From Mikania micrantha (Eukaryota; Streptophyta; Magnoliopsida; Asterales; Asteraceae): DNA of 64,000 nt. Both the position numbers and the translations under genes were made by a program. The DNA lies in NCBI GenBank assembly GCA_009363875.1, contig CM018683.1:46117711-46181710 (forward strand), given 5' to 3'. Numbering within the stretch: position 1 is the stretch's first letter; every line of letters starts with the position of its first letter. Shown piece by piece: positions 34,573 to 45,760 of the stretch. Below the pieces are notes generated by a model, which was not told where the DNA came from, made no database searches, and saw only the letters and a program-made list of their open reading frames with translations.

Positions 34573-34585
34573 GGCTCTGATACCA
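34573..34585 (-). other. Primer-binding site (tRNA-iMet) of Copia relic
   Basis: The minus strand reads TGGTATCAGAGCC right next to the LTR that starts at 34586. It fits the gag fragment downstream on the minus strand. Confidence 0.85.
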
Positions 34586-34768
34586 TGTTATACTTCAAAA
34601 AAATTCATTCTCATTCATAAATCATAAACGTATATATACAAAGAATATGCAAGTAACCATCCACTAAACTAGGAAACAATATCACATAATAAATACAAAT
34701 ATACACATAATATATTTTATATTTTCGAAAGATACTGCAAGATATATATTTGGTTAATACATATAACA
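34586..34768 (-). repeat. 5' LTR of Copia relic
   Basis: 183 bp bounded by TGTTATA and TATAACA, adjacent to the primer site. No partner LTR was found on the left side of gag, so the 3' half of the element is lost. Confidence 0.65.
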
Positions 34769-34823
34769 ATTGATTGTGATTAATACGAAATCATTCGGAA
34801 ATTAAGACAAAAAGTGCTACGTT

Positions 34824-34948
34824 TTACCTTCCTTTAGCCCTAATGAGAGTGCCTCTCAAGAAGTTAGTGATTTCTTTTGCATTCACAACTTTCAAACTAG
34901 GTCTGTCCACATTTTTAAGACCCGTGTTCCAAGGATAAATTTCAACAC
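34824..34948 (-). pseudogene. Unidentified terminal exon fragment
   Basis: After an acceptor-like TTTTGTTGCAG the minus strand is open for 41 codons (VEIYPWNTGLKNVDRPSLKV ... LIRAKGR) to a stop at 34824. The composition is coding-like, but I do not recognise the family. A second piece (about 35130-35030) looks exon-like but its phase does not fit, so the gene appears broken, with the Copia LTR inserted just downstream. Confidence 0.35.
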
Positions 34949-35499
34949 CTGCAACAAAACATTGAACTTTGCATATAAAATCCTAGAATAACACACAATA
35001 AATGAGTATCGTAAGAACTTACCTATTCATCAATTCTTCACAAAGAAAGTGTAGATTCTTCTTTAAATTTGGAACCCTAACATTTGATTCTTCACCTAAT
35101 TTTTTCTCATTTTCGTAACCTCGAAGATACGGCGAAAAGCAATTGGAGACATAATAAAATTCAATTAGTCAAGCATTCAAGCAAATAAACAACTAATAAA
35201 TCAAATAATCTAATAATTAATCAAGCAAATAAGTTGGTAAAATTCTGAGAACATGTTTTAAAAATGCCCAAACAACTTATTATGCATTAAGAAGAATGGA
35301 AGCTCTTTAAAAAGATTATTGAGTGTGGAGATGTGGAATGGTAGTAGATTGGCAAGAAGCTGACGGTGTTTAGGCAAAATGCAACGAAGATCGACAATGT
35401 TTCTACATCTAGCTTTGATCAAATGATACATTGATGTGAGCTTGATATTGGATATAAAAGATTTCAAATCAATAAGTGTGTTTGTGTTCACACTTATAG

Positions 35500-35870
35500 T
35501 ACAACTACAACTTGGAAGTCATTGAAGCAAACAGTTATAGCTAGATCCATGATGAAATATGAGTTTATTGCTCTTGATAAAATCAAAGAAGAGGTGGAGT
35601 CGTTACGTTAGTTTGTTAAAGATATTCCAAGATGTCAAATCCTTTGTCGGCTATTTGCATACAATGTGACAATCAATCATCGACTCGCAGAGCTCATAGC
35701 TCAACGTACAATGGCAAAATAAGGCACACAAAGCATATATTTGACATGATATGGCAATTACTCTTAACGGGGAAAAAATAACATTGCGGATTCTCTATAA
35801 AAGGCTTAAGCAGAGAGTTAGCTCATAAGTTCTTGTGAGGAATGTGATTAAAGCCCTCAGAGTAAGTTAG
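35500..35870 (+). pseudogene. Copia RNase H / 3' pol remnant
   Basis: The plus strand reads KSLKQTVIARSMMKYEFIAL and later 'RHT.SIYLT' and NNIADSL, which follow the end of Copia pol (KQ..IA.STMEAEFIAL, 'K.RHI...', 'S..NIADPLTKGL'). Several stops and frame changes are present. It matches neither nearby gag in orientation, so it is a separate relic. Confidence 0.65.
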
Positions 35871-35947
35871 TGTGAAGGTAATCTATCTTATAAAATTGGA
35901 AATCCTCAGATCTAGGTTTAATAAGACAACCTAATTGTATAAACTAG

Positions 35948-36562
35948 CGTTGTTGTATGAATTGCTAGTCATTAGTCGGGCGGTGATGTACCGACTAGCA
36001 ATTAATCGGATTGAAATTTTTTATGTAAATTTTCAAAATTATATATATACACAAAAGTTTATACATAAATTTTCAAATAAATCAAAGATTTCATCTAACT
36101 AATTCGCATGGGGCGTATTAATATCAATTTTTTTTAAAAACCCATGTCCCATCTCATCTAACAGACTAACACAAAGCCCATCGATGAGGGTTACGTGACT
36201 TACGTCTGGTTCGTCAATCCATCTCGTTGTCAATTCTAGACGTTTGGTTTATCGGAATTAGGGTTGCGATGAGGATACGTTTGGAATTTTTCGGAATCAT
36301 CGATCGTTCGCGCCTTCGTTCACGTCATTCTCGCTAATCCATCTCGGATTACTGTAGATCGAAGGTTTGTTTACGTATGTCGTTCTGGGAATCGCCGGAA
36401 ATTGGCTGGTTTTTGGCCGATTAGGACCCACTAGGTCCGATTTTGACCATTGTTGACTGACTAGCGATTAATTGGCCAATTCGACGAAAATTAGATGGTA
36501 GACCTCCAATCTGCGATTAAGCGCTGACTAATCGGCCGAGTCGGCCGATTTTTACAACCATG
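35948..36562. mobile_element. hAT-type MITE with exact 8-bp TSD
   Basis: TAAACTAG occurs on both sides (35940-35947, 36563-36570). The ends are CGTTGTTGTATGAATTGC and (reversed) CATGGTTGTAAAAATCGG. Both are followed by GACTAGT/GACTAATCGG-type repeats, so the interior can fold back. 615 bp, no transposase frame. The 8-bp duplication points to hAT. Confidence 0.65.
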
Positions 36563-36570
36563 TAAACTAG

Positions 36571-36867
36571 TGATATGAGGTGTACAAATCCTAGAGCTCA
36601 TTATACAATAATAAGAGGTTGGCCATACTATGAAGAGTGTTATGTAAAGTGTATTACACTACTGGGTTCAAGGACACCGAGTCTACGAACCGCTCGCAAA
36701 ATAAGTATACTTCACAATAGAGGGTTCAAATGTAACAACTACTTTTCCTGTAAACTTAGGTGTCGAAATTGTATCTTGAAACTTGTAAGTATGGATCGAT
36801 CACCATTCATGAAAGATATTATCGTAAAAATTGGAAAATGTGTTTTTCTCAACTTTAAAGTACATAT
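36571..36867. other. No supported gene
   Basis: One 119-codon open frame on the plus strand starts here (36575). It has no recognised family and its second half overlaps the SINE at 36868, so it is probably fortuitous. Confidence 0.35.
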
Positions 36868-37057
36868 TTGGTGCTTGACTTGGCTCCTGCTTTGCACTGG
36901 ATTTGAGGAGGGGTTGGATCGCTTTACAATATGATGTACACAACTTTACCTTACATATTTGTTCAAGTGACTGTTTCCGTTGCTTGAACCCATGACCATG
37001 ACCTTAGTGTCACAAAGCAACGACCTCACTACTTACTCCAAGGCCCGCCCTAGAGTT
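36868..37057 (-). mobile_element. Au-type SINE
   Basis: On the minus strand: GGGCGGGCCTTGGAGTAAG (A box region), GGTCATGGGTTCAAGCAAC (B box), GGAAACAGTC, GGTAAAGTTGTGTAC, and a tail resembling 'CAAATCC..TGCAAAGCAGGAGCC'. This order is that of plant Au SINEs. Ends are approximate and no TSD was confirmed. Confidence 0.65.
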
Positions 37058-38174
37058 TTTCCCAACTTTAGAACGAAATAATCATATGTAACTGAGGTTT
37101 ATATACTTATTACACTTTGAATTTGTGTTCTTTAATGTGAGCTTCACAACAAACAAACCATTTCTAAAACAAAGTTAAGATGAATGAGATAATAATGCTC
37201 AAAGTTATATGCTTAAAATATCGACTTTGGTATGTTGGTACCAATATACAAATTTGGTGTCTATGTACAAAGTTGGTAGTTGTGTATGTGTGTATAAAGT
37301 TGGTACTTGTTAATGCTGATGTGTAAAGTTGATGGCGATTTAAAAAGTTGATGGTGGTGTATAAAGTTAATACCTAAGTACAAATTTTGATGAGAAAATG
37401 AGCTAAAACAGTTAAACAGCTTTAATATGAGAAATTAAAGTTGAATAAAATGCATTGAAGACATTGATAACAATTAAATTTATGTTTTAATCTTAAGTGA
37501 GATGTTTTAATAATTTATATAAATACTAAGGAATACTTAGTTGCAAAGCATATCTAAATTCACAAACATTTAAAAGCAGTTTCAAGCAATCTTATGAACG
37601 TTCTTGTTTTCTTCATTGTTCCATGAATGATACAAAAAATTAACATTTTACACCTCATTTATCCACTCTCATCATTCACAATCCAACATCTTGACAATGG
37701 CATGCTTAAAGTTCAATTATTTTCTGAATTCTTACCTCATTATATGTAAGGACATTCATAGCAATGTGTTTATATACATCCACTCACGAATGGGATATAC
37801 AAGCATGTGTAAACAATCGATGGACTAATTATCATGAACTAACTTAACAAGATAGTTTGATACATCTACTGGAGGACTCAAGAGATAAGTGATGAAAAAC
37901 TCAACTTTCTCAAGTGCCACTTCCAAACAAGAATAATTTGATGTGATTAACTTATTTTCTAGATCAAAGACAATGACTAAGCAAATTAGGTTATAAAGAT
38001 TTTGTTGTCATTCTTGTCTTCCATTTATAGAAAAAGTAACATTTCATGTGATCAGTGAGAGGTACACTGGTACCTTTATTTATTTTTTCCGTAACTTTTT
38101 TAAAACTGATACCATCGGTGACAGTAATATTCTTCCTATTTGTGTTTGACTGGGGGTTAATAATAGGTTGTTCA
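37058..38174. other. AT-rich stretch with a short minisatellite
   Basis: 37203-37385 contains about seven diverged copies of a ~25-bp unit with GTATAAAGTTGGT. No coding sequence was recognised in the rest. Confidence 0.4.
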
Positions 38175-38410
38175 TGGATCAAAAGGAAAACAAGAAGACG
38201 AAGCTGACTTCTACAAGGTAATGATTCATCGAAACCAATTGCCCTATGAAAATATGTATAACTAATTGTTTTACTTCTAAATTTTTTGAAATTATATTTT
38301 CATACACGCATATACATACGAAAGATATGAGATCCTGAGCTTCACGTTACTTTGTTACCATCTCAAAACAACATAGCCATATTGGTTCTTTCAAATTTAA
38401 TACCATAAGA
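38175..38410 (+). pseudogene. Exon-like segment shared with the inverted kinase copy
   Basis: 38175-38216 reads SKGKQEDEADFYK up to an AAG|GTAATG donor-like border. The same segment (SKGKQDKADSYK) follows the kinase exon in the copy at 50 kb, and similarity continues through the following ~200 bp. It is probably the end of a lost upstream family member. The protein piece is too short to name. Confidence 0.45.
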
Positions 38411-38613
38411 AAATGATTACCAGGACTTACATTCTATCAAATCCACTATGTGTGGCTGTGCACGTGATGAAAATATGCAGTAAAGAAAGTTATTGACTCA
38501 GAATTGATGTATGAATTGTGTATATATATTTTTTGTTTTGAATAGATGAATGTTTGAATCATATGTGACTGTTTGTTTGTAGATTTACAATAGCTAACAA
38601 AAACTCATATTTA

Positions 38614-39642
38614 ATGGTGCAGGTGAAAAACCTAGAACACATGAAAATTCCGTTAGAACAGATAAAGTTAGCAACTAATGATTTTCACGATGATTTCAAA
38701 ATTGGACGCGGTGGATATGGGAAAGTGTACAAAGCAGATCTCTTCCACTTTGATGTACAAAAGTACTACTTTAAAAATAATATATATCAAAAAGCATCCG
38801 TGACGAAACTCCTGGGCTACCAAAGAAGAAAAAGCACAGTTGCTGTTAAGCGATTAGATCGTAGATATGGACAAGGAACTGCAGAATTTTTACAAGAAAT
38901 CTCAGTGCTTCCTTATTTTAGGCACCAAAACCTTATCATGCTTGTTGGATTTTGTGATGAAGATCATGAGCGTATCCTTGTCTATGAGTATGCTTCAAAT
39001 GGAAGCCTTGATCAATATATTTCTAGCATTGATAGCAGGAACAACTATGCATGGGCTCAATACCTACAGATTTGCCTTGATGCCGCCCGAGGGCTTCAGT
39101 TTCTCCATGATGGTGTTGGAGAGCATCACAGGATAATTCATCGTGACATAAAAAGTTCTAACATTTTGTTGGGTCAGAATTGGGTAGGCAAGATTAGTGA
39201 CTTTGGGCTGTCAAGAATTGGGCCTGCAAATCTGCAAGCCACATTTGTTATGACCCAAGTTGCTGGAACACTTGAGTATGTTGATCCACAATATAACAAG
39301 ACTGGTATGCTAACAAAGGAGTCTGATGTGTATTCTTTTGGAGTGGTTTTATTTGAAGTATTAAGTGGAAGGTTGGCATATTTTCCAAGGTTAAAAGATG
39401 ACCAAGAATATCTCCCCCACACCGCCAAACGCTGCTTTGAGCAGAATAAGCTCGACGAGCTTATCAATCCAAGATTAAAGAATGAATTTGAAAAACGCTC
39501 TTTTATTTTTGATGGTAAAACCTTTCCAGATTCCATAAGCATATATGCAGCAATTGCATATAAATGCATACAAGGAAATCGTGATGACCGACCGACAATG
39601 TCTAACATTGTGGAAGAACTTGAAAAAGCTTTGAGATCTCAA
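38614..39642 (+). CDS. Exon 1: active-type Ser/Thr kinase domain
   Basis: 343 codons ending in CAA|GTAAGT. MVQVKNLEHMKIPLEQIKLA leads into the kinase. About 30 extra residues (FHFDVQKYYFKN...) lie between the glycine loop and Lys79. The motifs HRDIKSSNILL, DFGLSR, GTLEYVDPQY (activation/P+1 region), SDVYSFGVVLFEVL and DDRPTM are complete. The start is the first ATG of the frame, and the same ATG is conserved in the inverted copy at 51089. Confidence 0.85.
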
Positions 39643-42600
39643 GTAAGTCTTAGATTTATGATAACTAACTTTGTATATTATTAAGAACATTCAAGAAATT
39701 AAGTTTAGTGATATAATTTCTTATTTTAATCCTGTGTGTTGTCTTTTCTTGATGTGAAGATAAATTAAGACAACAGTTGTAATGATTATATACAACTTTA
39801 AGTTATTAGATGCACCAAATCAATGAACTTCTAAAACTAGACTACCAAAGAATGTGCTTTTTGTCTATTAAGCATTATACCATGTTTTGCAACAATTATG
39901 TAGGTACAAGGGGTGGAAGCACTAAGACTTTCACTTGAAGCAATTAGATTTGCTACACATGACTTTAGTGAGATCCTAGAGCAGGAAGGATATGTCAAAG
40001 TGTACAAAGGTGTACTTTCTCATTTCAAAGGACACAAAGCTGTTATTGTAAAGAGGCATGATCATAAAGTTGGTTCATATGAGAATGATTTTTACAAGGA
40101 TATTGCAAGTCTTTATAGTTTTAGCCAAAAAAATGTCATTCCCCCTATTTTAGGATTTTGTGAAGATGCGAGCGAGAGGATTGTTGTTTTTGAGCATATG
40201 GTTAATGGAAGTCTAAAAGAGCATGTGAAAAACTCCAGTCTAACATGGAAACAAAGGCTAAAGATTTGCATTGATGTTGCACGTGGATTAGCTTGCATTC
40301 ATAGTGGTTCTGACTCTCAATATTCAATTCATGGCAACATTAAAAGCAGTAGCATTCTGATAGATAATGATTGGAATGCTGTTATTTCTGATTTCATCGT
40401 AGCCAAAGGTGTAATCACGTTAGGATATTGCGATCCACTCTATGCGAGAACAGGCATCCTAACACCGAAATCAGATGTTTATTCCTTTGGTGTGGTTTTA
40501 TTTGAGATGTTATCTGGGCGATTAGCAATTGAAACCGTGAAAACTGATCAGCAACAACCATTCCATGGCAATCATGAATCTGATCCGGTGATTTTTCTTT
40601 CCCAGCTGGCTACACAATGCTTCAAAAACAAAAGGCTGGAAGAATTTATCTTTTGTGATATCAAGGAACAAATTGAAGCGAATTCCTTGGATATTTTTTT
40701 CATGATCGCGTATCAGTGTTTGCAAGAAGAAACAGAAGATCGTCCAACAATGGAGGAGGTTGTAAAAGAACTTGAGAAAGCCTTTGAATGTCTAGTAAGT
40801 CCAATTATATTCTATGAAATCAATAAAGCAATACTCAATGAGAACACAAGTGCTGGAAATTTACTCTTTGTACACCAGTGCTGAACTACTTGTAGTTATA
40901 ATGTTTTTATGGGTCACTTGTTTACAGGATGAGTGGGAATGGAAGCAAAAGCTGCCTGAGGATTACAATAAGATAATCAGCATGTCAAAATTTCCATTAG
41001 CCAGTACAAACAGAAGCAAGGATCTCTATTCTCTCTTTTCTTCTGGAATTCTCCTTCAGAATGAAAAAATGGTGATTCAATCTCCTTAACAATGCTATCT
41101 TCAATCAATGCTATCTTACTAGTTAGCAATGCTAACCCCATATCAATATATATATCAACGTACTCAGTATATCCCGCCATTAGCATGCTATGGCAGGGTC
41201 TGAGGAGGGTGAGATGTAGACAGCCTTACCCCTACCCCGTAGGGGTAGAGAGGCTACTTCCAGTGAGACCCTCGGCTCATGATGCTTGATCAACCGTCCG
41301 AAACGATTTTAACGTTATTTTCACTGAATAAGTAAAATAATGTTAAAATTAGTGCAATTTTACTTTTGCCCCTCAAGAGCTGTCGACACATATATACATT
41401 ATATGTGCGCACCGCTAACGGGGCGAGAACCCCATATCAACTAAGCCTCAAATTAAACGTAAAAGACCTTTCATAGCTCTATCAGATTAGCAAGTTAAAT
41501 GCAGCATTTATACGAAAGTTTTGTGTTCATGTAATTATTAGCAAGGAAGAAAAAACAATAAGATTAAACAAAAGGATATTTTAAGCCTATACACGTAGGA
41601 AAAACAATTAATGCTGAAGCAACGATTATAAGTTGTCACTATAACTAACACCCTTTTTGACTACTAAGAAATCAGGATTTGGGAAGGCTGATTTGTGCAT
41701 ATGGAAACACCATTCTTGTTTTACAGTTTCTTGCTACTCATTCTAATAACATTCACCAAACAAATGTACGAGTGACTATAAGTAGAGATGCACAAAAAAA
41801 CCGGTTAACTGAACCGGTACCGGTTAGTAAGCGGTTAGAAACCGATTTTTAAGCCGGTTATTCGTATCGGTTATAGGTTTTCGAAAAAACCGGTGGTTTA
41901 GGACTGGTTTTAGGTTTCAATGGACCAAACTGGTTATTAACCGGCTTTTCAAACCGGTTAACCGGTCCATCTTACTAAAAAATCGGTTATTTTGTTAACC
42001 GGTCGGTTAACCGGTTTCGGTTATTAAATCGGTTTCGGTTTTAAAGGTTGAAAAACCGGTTATTAGTACAAACTGGTTATTAATCTTTGACCGGTTAACC
42101 GATTCGGTTATTCCAAAACCGGTTTTCGACCGGTTAACCGGTTTGTGCACCTCTAACTATAAGTTAGTTTCATGAACTCAACTTTGTATCATTCTACTCT
42201 CCCTTCAGATATCTTTTATTGATTAGGTTATGTGTCTCCAAAAACATATGAATGTTTTCTTTCTTATTTTCCACTTTATGCCCTACAAGAAGTTTGCGGT
42301 GAAAATATATAATATATATATGTGTCGGCCCTCGATGGGCACAAGTAAAAGTACACTAATTTATCGTTATTTTATTTAGTTTTTGTGAAAATAACATTAA
42401 AAGCGTTGGGTTGGTCGGTTAATCAAGCATCATGAGTCGGGGGTCTCACTGGAAGCAGCCTCTCTATTCCTACAAGATAAAGGAAAGACTATCTACATCT
42501 TACCTTCCTTAGACCCTACCTTAGTTTTGCTAAGGATAGAAATATAGAATATACAAAGTACGATGGTGATGGTTTCTCATTTTCCACTTTAATTTGATTG

Positions 42601-45454
42601 GCCTTTTTTGCAACAGTGGTTTTCAATTGGCATGAATGGGGTGAGAAATGAAATGGTATCAGCAAGACTGTTTTCTTTCAAAAATGTGAAATGGAGATCC
42701 ATAAGAAAATCAAGGTTCTCTCTCTCTCTTTCTCACACACACGTGTAGTTCACTAGTTCTAGTGTAAGAAACACTTCAATTATTGGAGCTAGATTGTTGG
42801 TGATTTTGGTTTCTTGAAAGACATCTAGTGTGGTTGGATTTACTAAAGATAAAAACAAATATAAACATTGTTACAAGGTAGGAGGCATGAGTGCACACCC
42901 AGGGGTCGCAACCTCATGTGGGGTGCAAGGGGCAATGCCCATAGTGACAATCAAGCTAGTCGTTCGGTAGAGAAGGCATGGAAAATTGATGATAGGTAGG
43001 GATTGATCAATCATAATTTACTAATGATCAATAGCAACTATGAAACTTGGTGGCATTATAAACTTTGATTGCATCTATCGATAAAACGGTAGCAGCTTGT
43101 GATGGTTACCAAATATACAAGGACAATTGGTCAATTTCTTGTTGCTGATTTTATAAGAGACTACCTACCAGTATATTTTTTCTTTGAACTATCCAATTAA
43201 AAATTCTTTAGTTCCTATGACATGTTTTATTGGCTTCTTGTGATTAAGAGGGATATCCAAGTCTATAAGAATATTAAAACCTATGTAGGCTAAAGTTTAG
43301 AGAGAGGTTTAGTTTGTTATGAAGTCAGCTATTGAACTACTAAAGAAGTTACTAATATTATGTATGATGAACTCAACTGGAAGGACTTGATATATTATTA
43401 TTAAGAATAGTATAGTAGCATGTTAATAATATATGAAAACTACTCGCTGTTATTTTTTTGCACATTTTGACTGGTGAAAAGTTGTATTGTATTTTAGAAT
43501 TTGTTCAATATGTTGAGTACTCAGCTTTCAATGTTGTAACGTATATATGCAGGTTTTCAAAGGTCGCAAAGATATCAGATAATTTAAATCTTGACATCAA
43601 AATCCAGATAAAACCTCAACTTTTAACTCCGGACATGATGTATGGAGCTTATCTAGTTTTCAAGTTTTGCAATCCAAGAAAAGTTTCTAGTCAACCTTTA
43701 TACGTGAATTTAAAATACAAGATGGCAGGTGAAACCTTGAATGCATATTTCGCAAAATGGAGAGACGGAGGCGAGTGGTTGATGGTTGAATTGTTCCGAT
43801 TCTGGAATAATAATGAAACTATTAATTGTGATATTCTGCTTGAGAGCTTTTCTCATTATTATTGCGGCAATTGGGGCATTTTTGTTGAAGGACTGGAGTT
43901 TAATGCCATTCATAATGTAAGCTGAAGAACCCATGCATATTTGTTATTTGGTTACATTGTTTCTATATAAGAAACAAATAGATAATTGAATACGATATAC
44001 CGATATAGTCATGTGATTATATTCTGCAGTTAGAAGAATGCAAAGACAATAACAGACTAAATGTTGGGAAGAATGTACCAAGGATCTTGAAGCCTGATTT
44101 GTACATTGAGTGTCAAGAAATAATCAAGAGGTCTGAAAACAATATCTTAAATGCCCCTAAAGAGGAGCTTTCTGTCCTGCTTTACAATGGCATTCTTATT
44201 GACAAGGGTGAAAAGGTTTGGTTTCTTTCTTTTTATCTAAGTTTTTTACACCAAGTTGAGAAATTCTGAAAATTCAAACCATATCATGTTCTGATCTTTT
44301 TTATATGCTAATGGAAAAATTGTAAATTTTTGATAAACAGATCTTTTCGCTAAGCAAAGTGAACGGGAAGAAATGTCATATGCTACGCGCGAAAGCAGTC
44401 ATATGGGACTCTTCAAATGCTAAGTGCTACAATATAAAACCTCAAGTACAATCAAGGTTTGCTTTTTGAACCAGCTAATTATTTACTCTTCATATCCTCA
44501 TCTGAAATATATATAAATCAGCCAAATGATGCCCAAAGGAATTCACAGACCTGACATTGATCAACAATATCACCCCCACCTCTCATGTTTATATATGAAG
44601 TTATGAACATTGATCAAGGAAATAAAGAACGACTACAAGGAATTGACAATTCTGGTTTGCATTTAACACATACAATCCGACAAACACAAAAACTTTGACA
44701 CACATTTATAGGACCATTCATGTTAGTTAACTGGAAACTTTTCTGACAGTTTCTCTGACTGTCAAAGCAGTTAAATAACCATAACTAACAGTTGACCATT
44801 TTGCCCCTGCGGGTCTTTGACACAATAGACATAATGCCACACACTACGGGCTTTTTTAATTAAAATTCCAGCAGCCCATAAAAACACACGATGCACACAT
44901 AATGTAAGACTAAAGTTTCTTGACCCAATTGACCCATTAAGAAATTTACTAAACTTACTTGATCATGATTGTAGGATTAAGGCCAACGCATAATTGAGAT
45001 ACAATTCTTGCAATATATCTTGACATAATTCATGTAAATGAATAAATATGTGTGCAGATTCGAAGATGTAGTTGAGATTCTCTTGTACCATGAGTTCCGC
45101 ATCAAATGCGACATAGAAACACAACTGTTGTCATCAGATACGTCTTATGCTTGTTTCTTGGTATTCAAACTTTCAGAAAAATGTCATGGGCTCAAGTGTC
45201 CAGTGAAGGCACGAGATCTACTACCAGCTTATGCAAAGCAAAGAACCAAAATTATTTCTTTTAGGACACCAAGCGTTGTGAATTTGAACAAAATTAAATG
45301 GATTCCGGAACAGAGGGAAGATGGGTGGATGGAGGTTAGAATATGGGAAACTATATCTGATGGGAATAATATCCCCATGGATTTGAAACTGATAAGTTTT
45401 CAAGGAACCATGTCTGGTCTTATTATATCTGGAATTGAGTTCCGTCCAATGTAA
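38614..45454 (+). CDS. Kinase-pseudokinase-PP2-PP2 gene, 8 inferred exons
   Basis: Inferred exons: 38614-39642, 39904-40794, 40928-41071, 42617-42714, 43553-43916, 44030-44215, 44341-44456, 45058-45454. All introns are GT-AG, phases fit, and the sum is 3225 nt (1074 residues). Residues 1-343: kinase with glycine loop GRGGYG (31-36), Lys79, HRD (176-178), Lys180, Asn183 and DFG (196-198), all intact. Residues 344-640: second kinase-like domain with HGN for HRD and DFI for DFG. Residues ~675-842 and ~885-1074: two PP2-like domains. The family resembles CrRLK1L-type cytoplasmic kinases; no signal peptide or membrane segment is seen. The likely role is signalling, perhaps defence, with PP2 as a binding module. 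Intron 3 holds TE insertions. If intron 3 is not spliced, translation stops at 41089 before the PP2 domains. Confidence 0.75.
39904..40794 (+). CDS. Exon 2: pseudokinase domain
   Basis: 297 codons between TATGTAG and CTA|GTAAGT. The glycine loop is degenerate (EQEGYVKVYKG), Lys393 is kept (VIVK), the alpha-C Glu is Asp409, HRD is HGN (486-488) with the catalytic Asp replaced by Asn, the Mg-binding Asn is Ser493, and DFG is DFI (506-508). The C-lobe (SDVYSFGVVLFEMLSGRLA, DRPTMEEVVKELEKAF) is well kept. This pattern fits a folded but catalytically weak or dead kinase. Confidence 0.85.
40928..43916 (+). CDS. Exons 3-5: linker and first PP2-like domain
   Basis: Exon 3 (40928-41071) gives DEWEWKQKLPEDYNKIISMS and LYSLFSSGILLQNEK. 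Exon 4 (42617-42714) gives WFSIGMNGVRNEMVSARLFS. Exon 5 (43553-43916) gives FSKVAKISDNLNLDIKIQIK, YGAYLVFKF, GGEWLMVELFRFW and GIFVEGLEF. This order (GILL..., WFS...NG...MxSA, F..V, YAAYLVFK, DGWMEVEL, G.EFRP) is that of plant PP2 proteins, which bind carbohydrate in some members. Exon 4 was recognised only by its motif and exact splice phase. Confidence 0.75.
41185..41425 (+). mobile_element. SINE-like repeat in intron 3 (inverted pair, left)
   Basis: GGGTGAGATGTAGACAGCC, CCCTACCCCGTAGGGG, AGAGGCTACTTCCAGTGAGA and ATGATGCTTGATCAACC are shared with the reversed copy at 42300-42535. The first part resembles the widespread plant SINE segment 'GATGTA.GCAGCCTTACCCCTA...AGAGAGGCTGTTTCC'. Ends are approximate. 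Confidence 0.55.
41783..42155. mobile_element. hAT-type MITE in intron 3, exact 8-bp TSD
   Basis: TIRs TAGAGATGCACAAA / TAGAGGTGCACAAA (reversed right end), with ACTATAAG duplicated at 41775-41782 and 42156-42163. The 373-bp interior is almost entirely AACCGGTT-type repeats and can fold on itself. No transposase. The TAGAG terminus and 8-bp duplication identify hAT. Confidence 0.85.
42300..42535 (-). mobile_element. SINE-like repeat in intron 3 (inverted pair, right)
   Basis: Reverse copy of 41185-41425, sharing the parts from CCGACACATATATA through AGAGGCTGCTTCCAGTGAGA to AAGATGTAGATAG. With the hAT MITE between them, the two copies could make intron 3 form a large hairpin. Confidence 0.55.
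44030..45454 (+). CDS. Exons 6-8: second PP2-like domain
   Basis: Exon 6 (44030-44215): PDLYIECQEIIKRSENN and LLYNGILIDKGEK. Exon 7 (44341-44456): IFSLSKVNGKKCHMLRAKAV. Exon 8 (45058-45454): FEDVVEILLYHEFRIKCDIE, YACFLVFKL, DGWMEVRIWE, and a final GIEFRPM. Complete PP2 motif order, ending at the TAA at 45452-45454. Exon borders are AAG|GT, AG|GT and CAG|A, with matching phases. Confidence 0.8.
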
Positions 45455-45605
45455 AATAAATAAAATATTAATAGTAGATGTATATGGGTTTTTTAGGCAA
45501 AGCTATTGTTGTATAATGTAGCTCTATATAGAAGGCTTAGGGCTGCAATCAAGCTGAGTCGATGCAAATAAGTTTAGAGCAAAATATTCTAGCTTGAGCT
45601 CATAA

Positions 45606-45760
45606 TAAATCTATCTGATGGGAATAATATCCTCATGGATTTGAAACTGATAAGTTTTCAAGGAACCATGTTTGGCCTTATTATATCTGGCATTGAGTTT
45701 CGTCCGGTGTAGAATATTGTATAATGTAGCTCTATATAAGGCTCTCATTCTTCATTTTTT
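45606..45760 (+). pseudogene. Tandem copy of the last exon's end
   Basis: ATCTGATGGGAATAATATCC, CTCATGGATTTGAAACTG and GGCATTGAGTTTCGTCC repeat the last ~100 bp of exon 8 (from 45354), with similarity continuing into the 3' flank (TATTGTATAATGTAGC). A few substitutions separate the copies. It has no start and is not a gene, but could supply an alternative 3' end. Confidence 0.8.

Noticed and set aside
36575..36934. 119-residue plus-strand protein
   Set aside because: The second half overlaps an antisense SINE and the first half has no recognised motif.
39174..39608. Minus-strand proteins inside the kinase exons
   Set aside because: Antisense shadows of exon 1 (likewise at 40113-40298 and 40522-40725).
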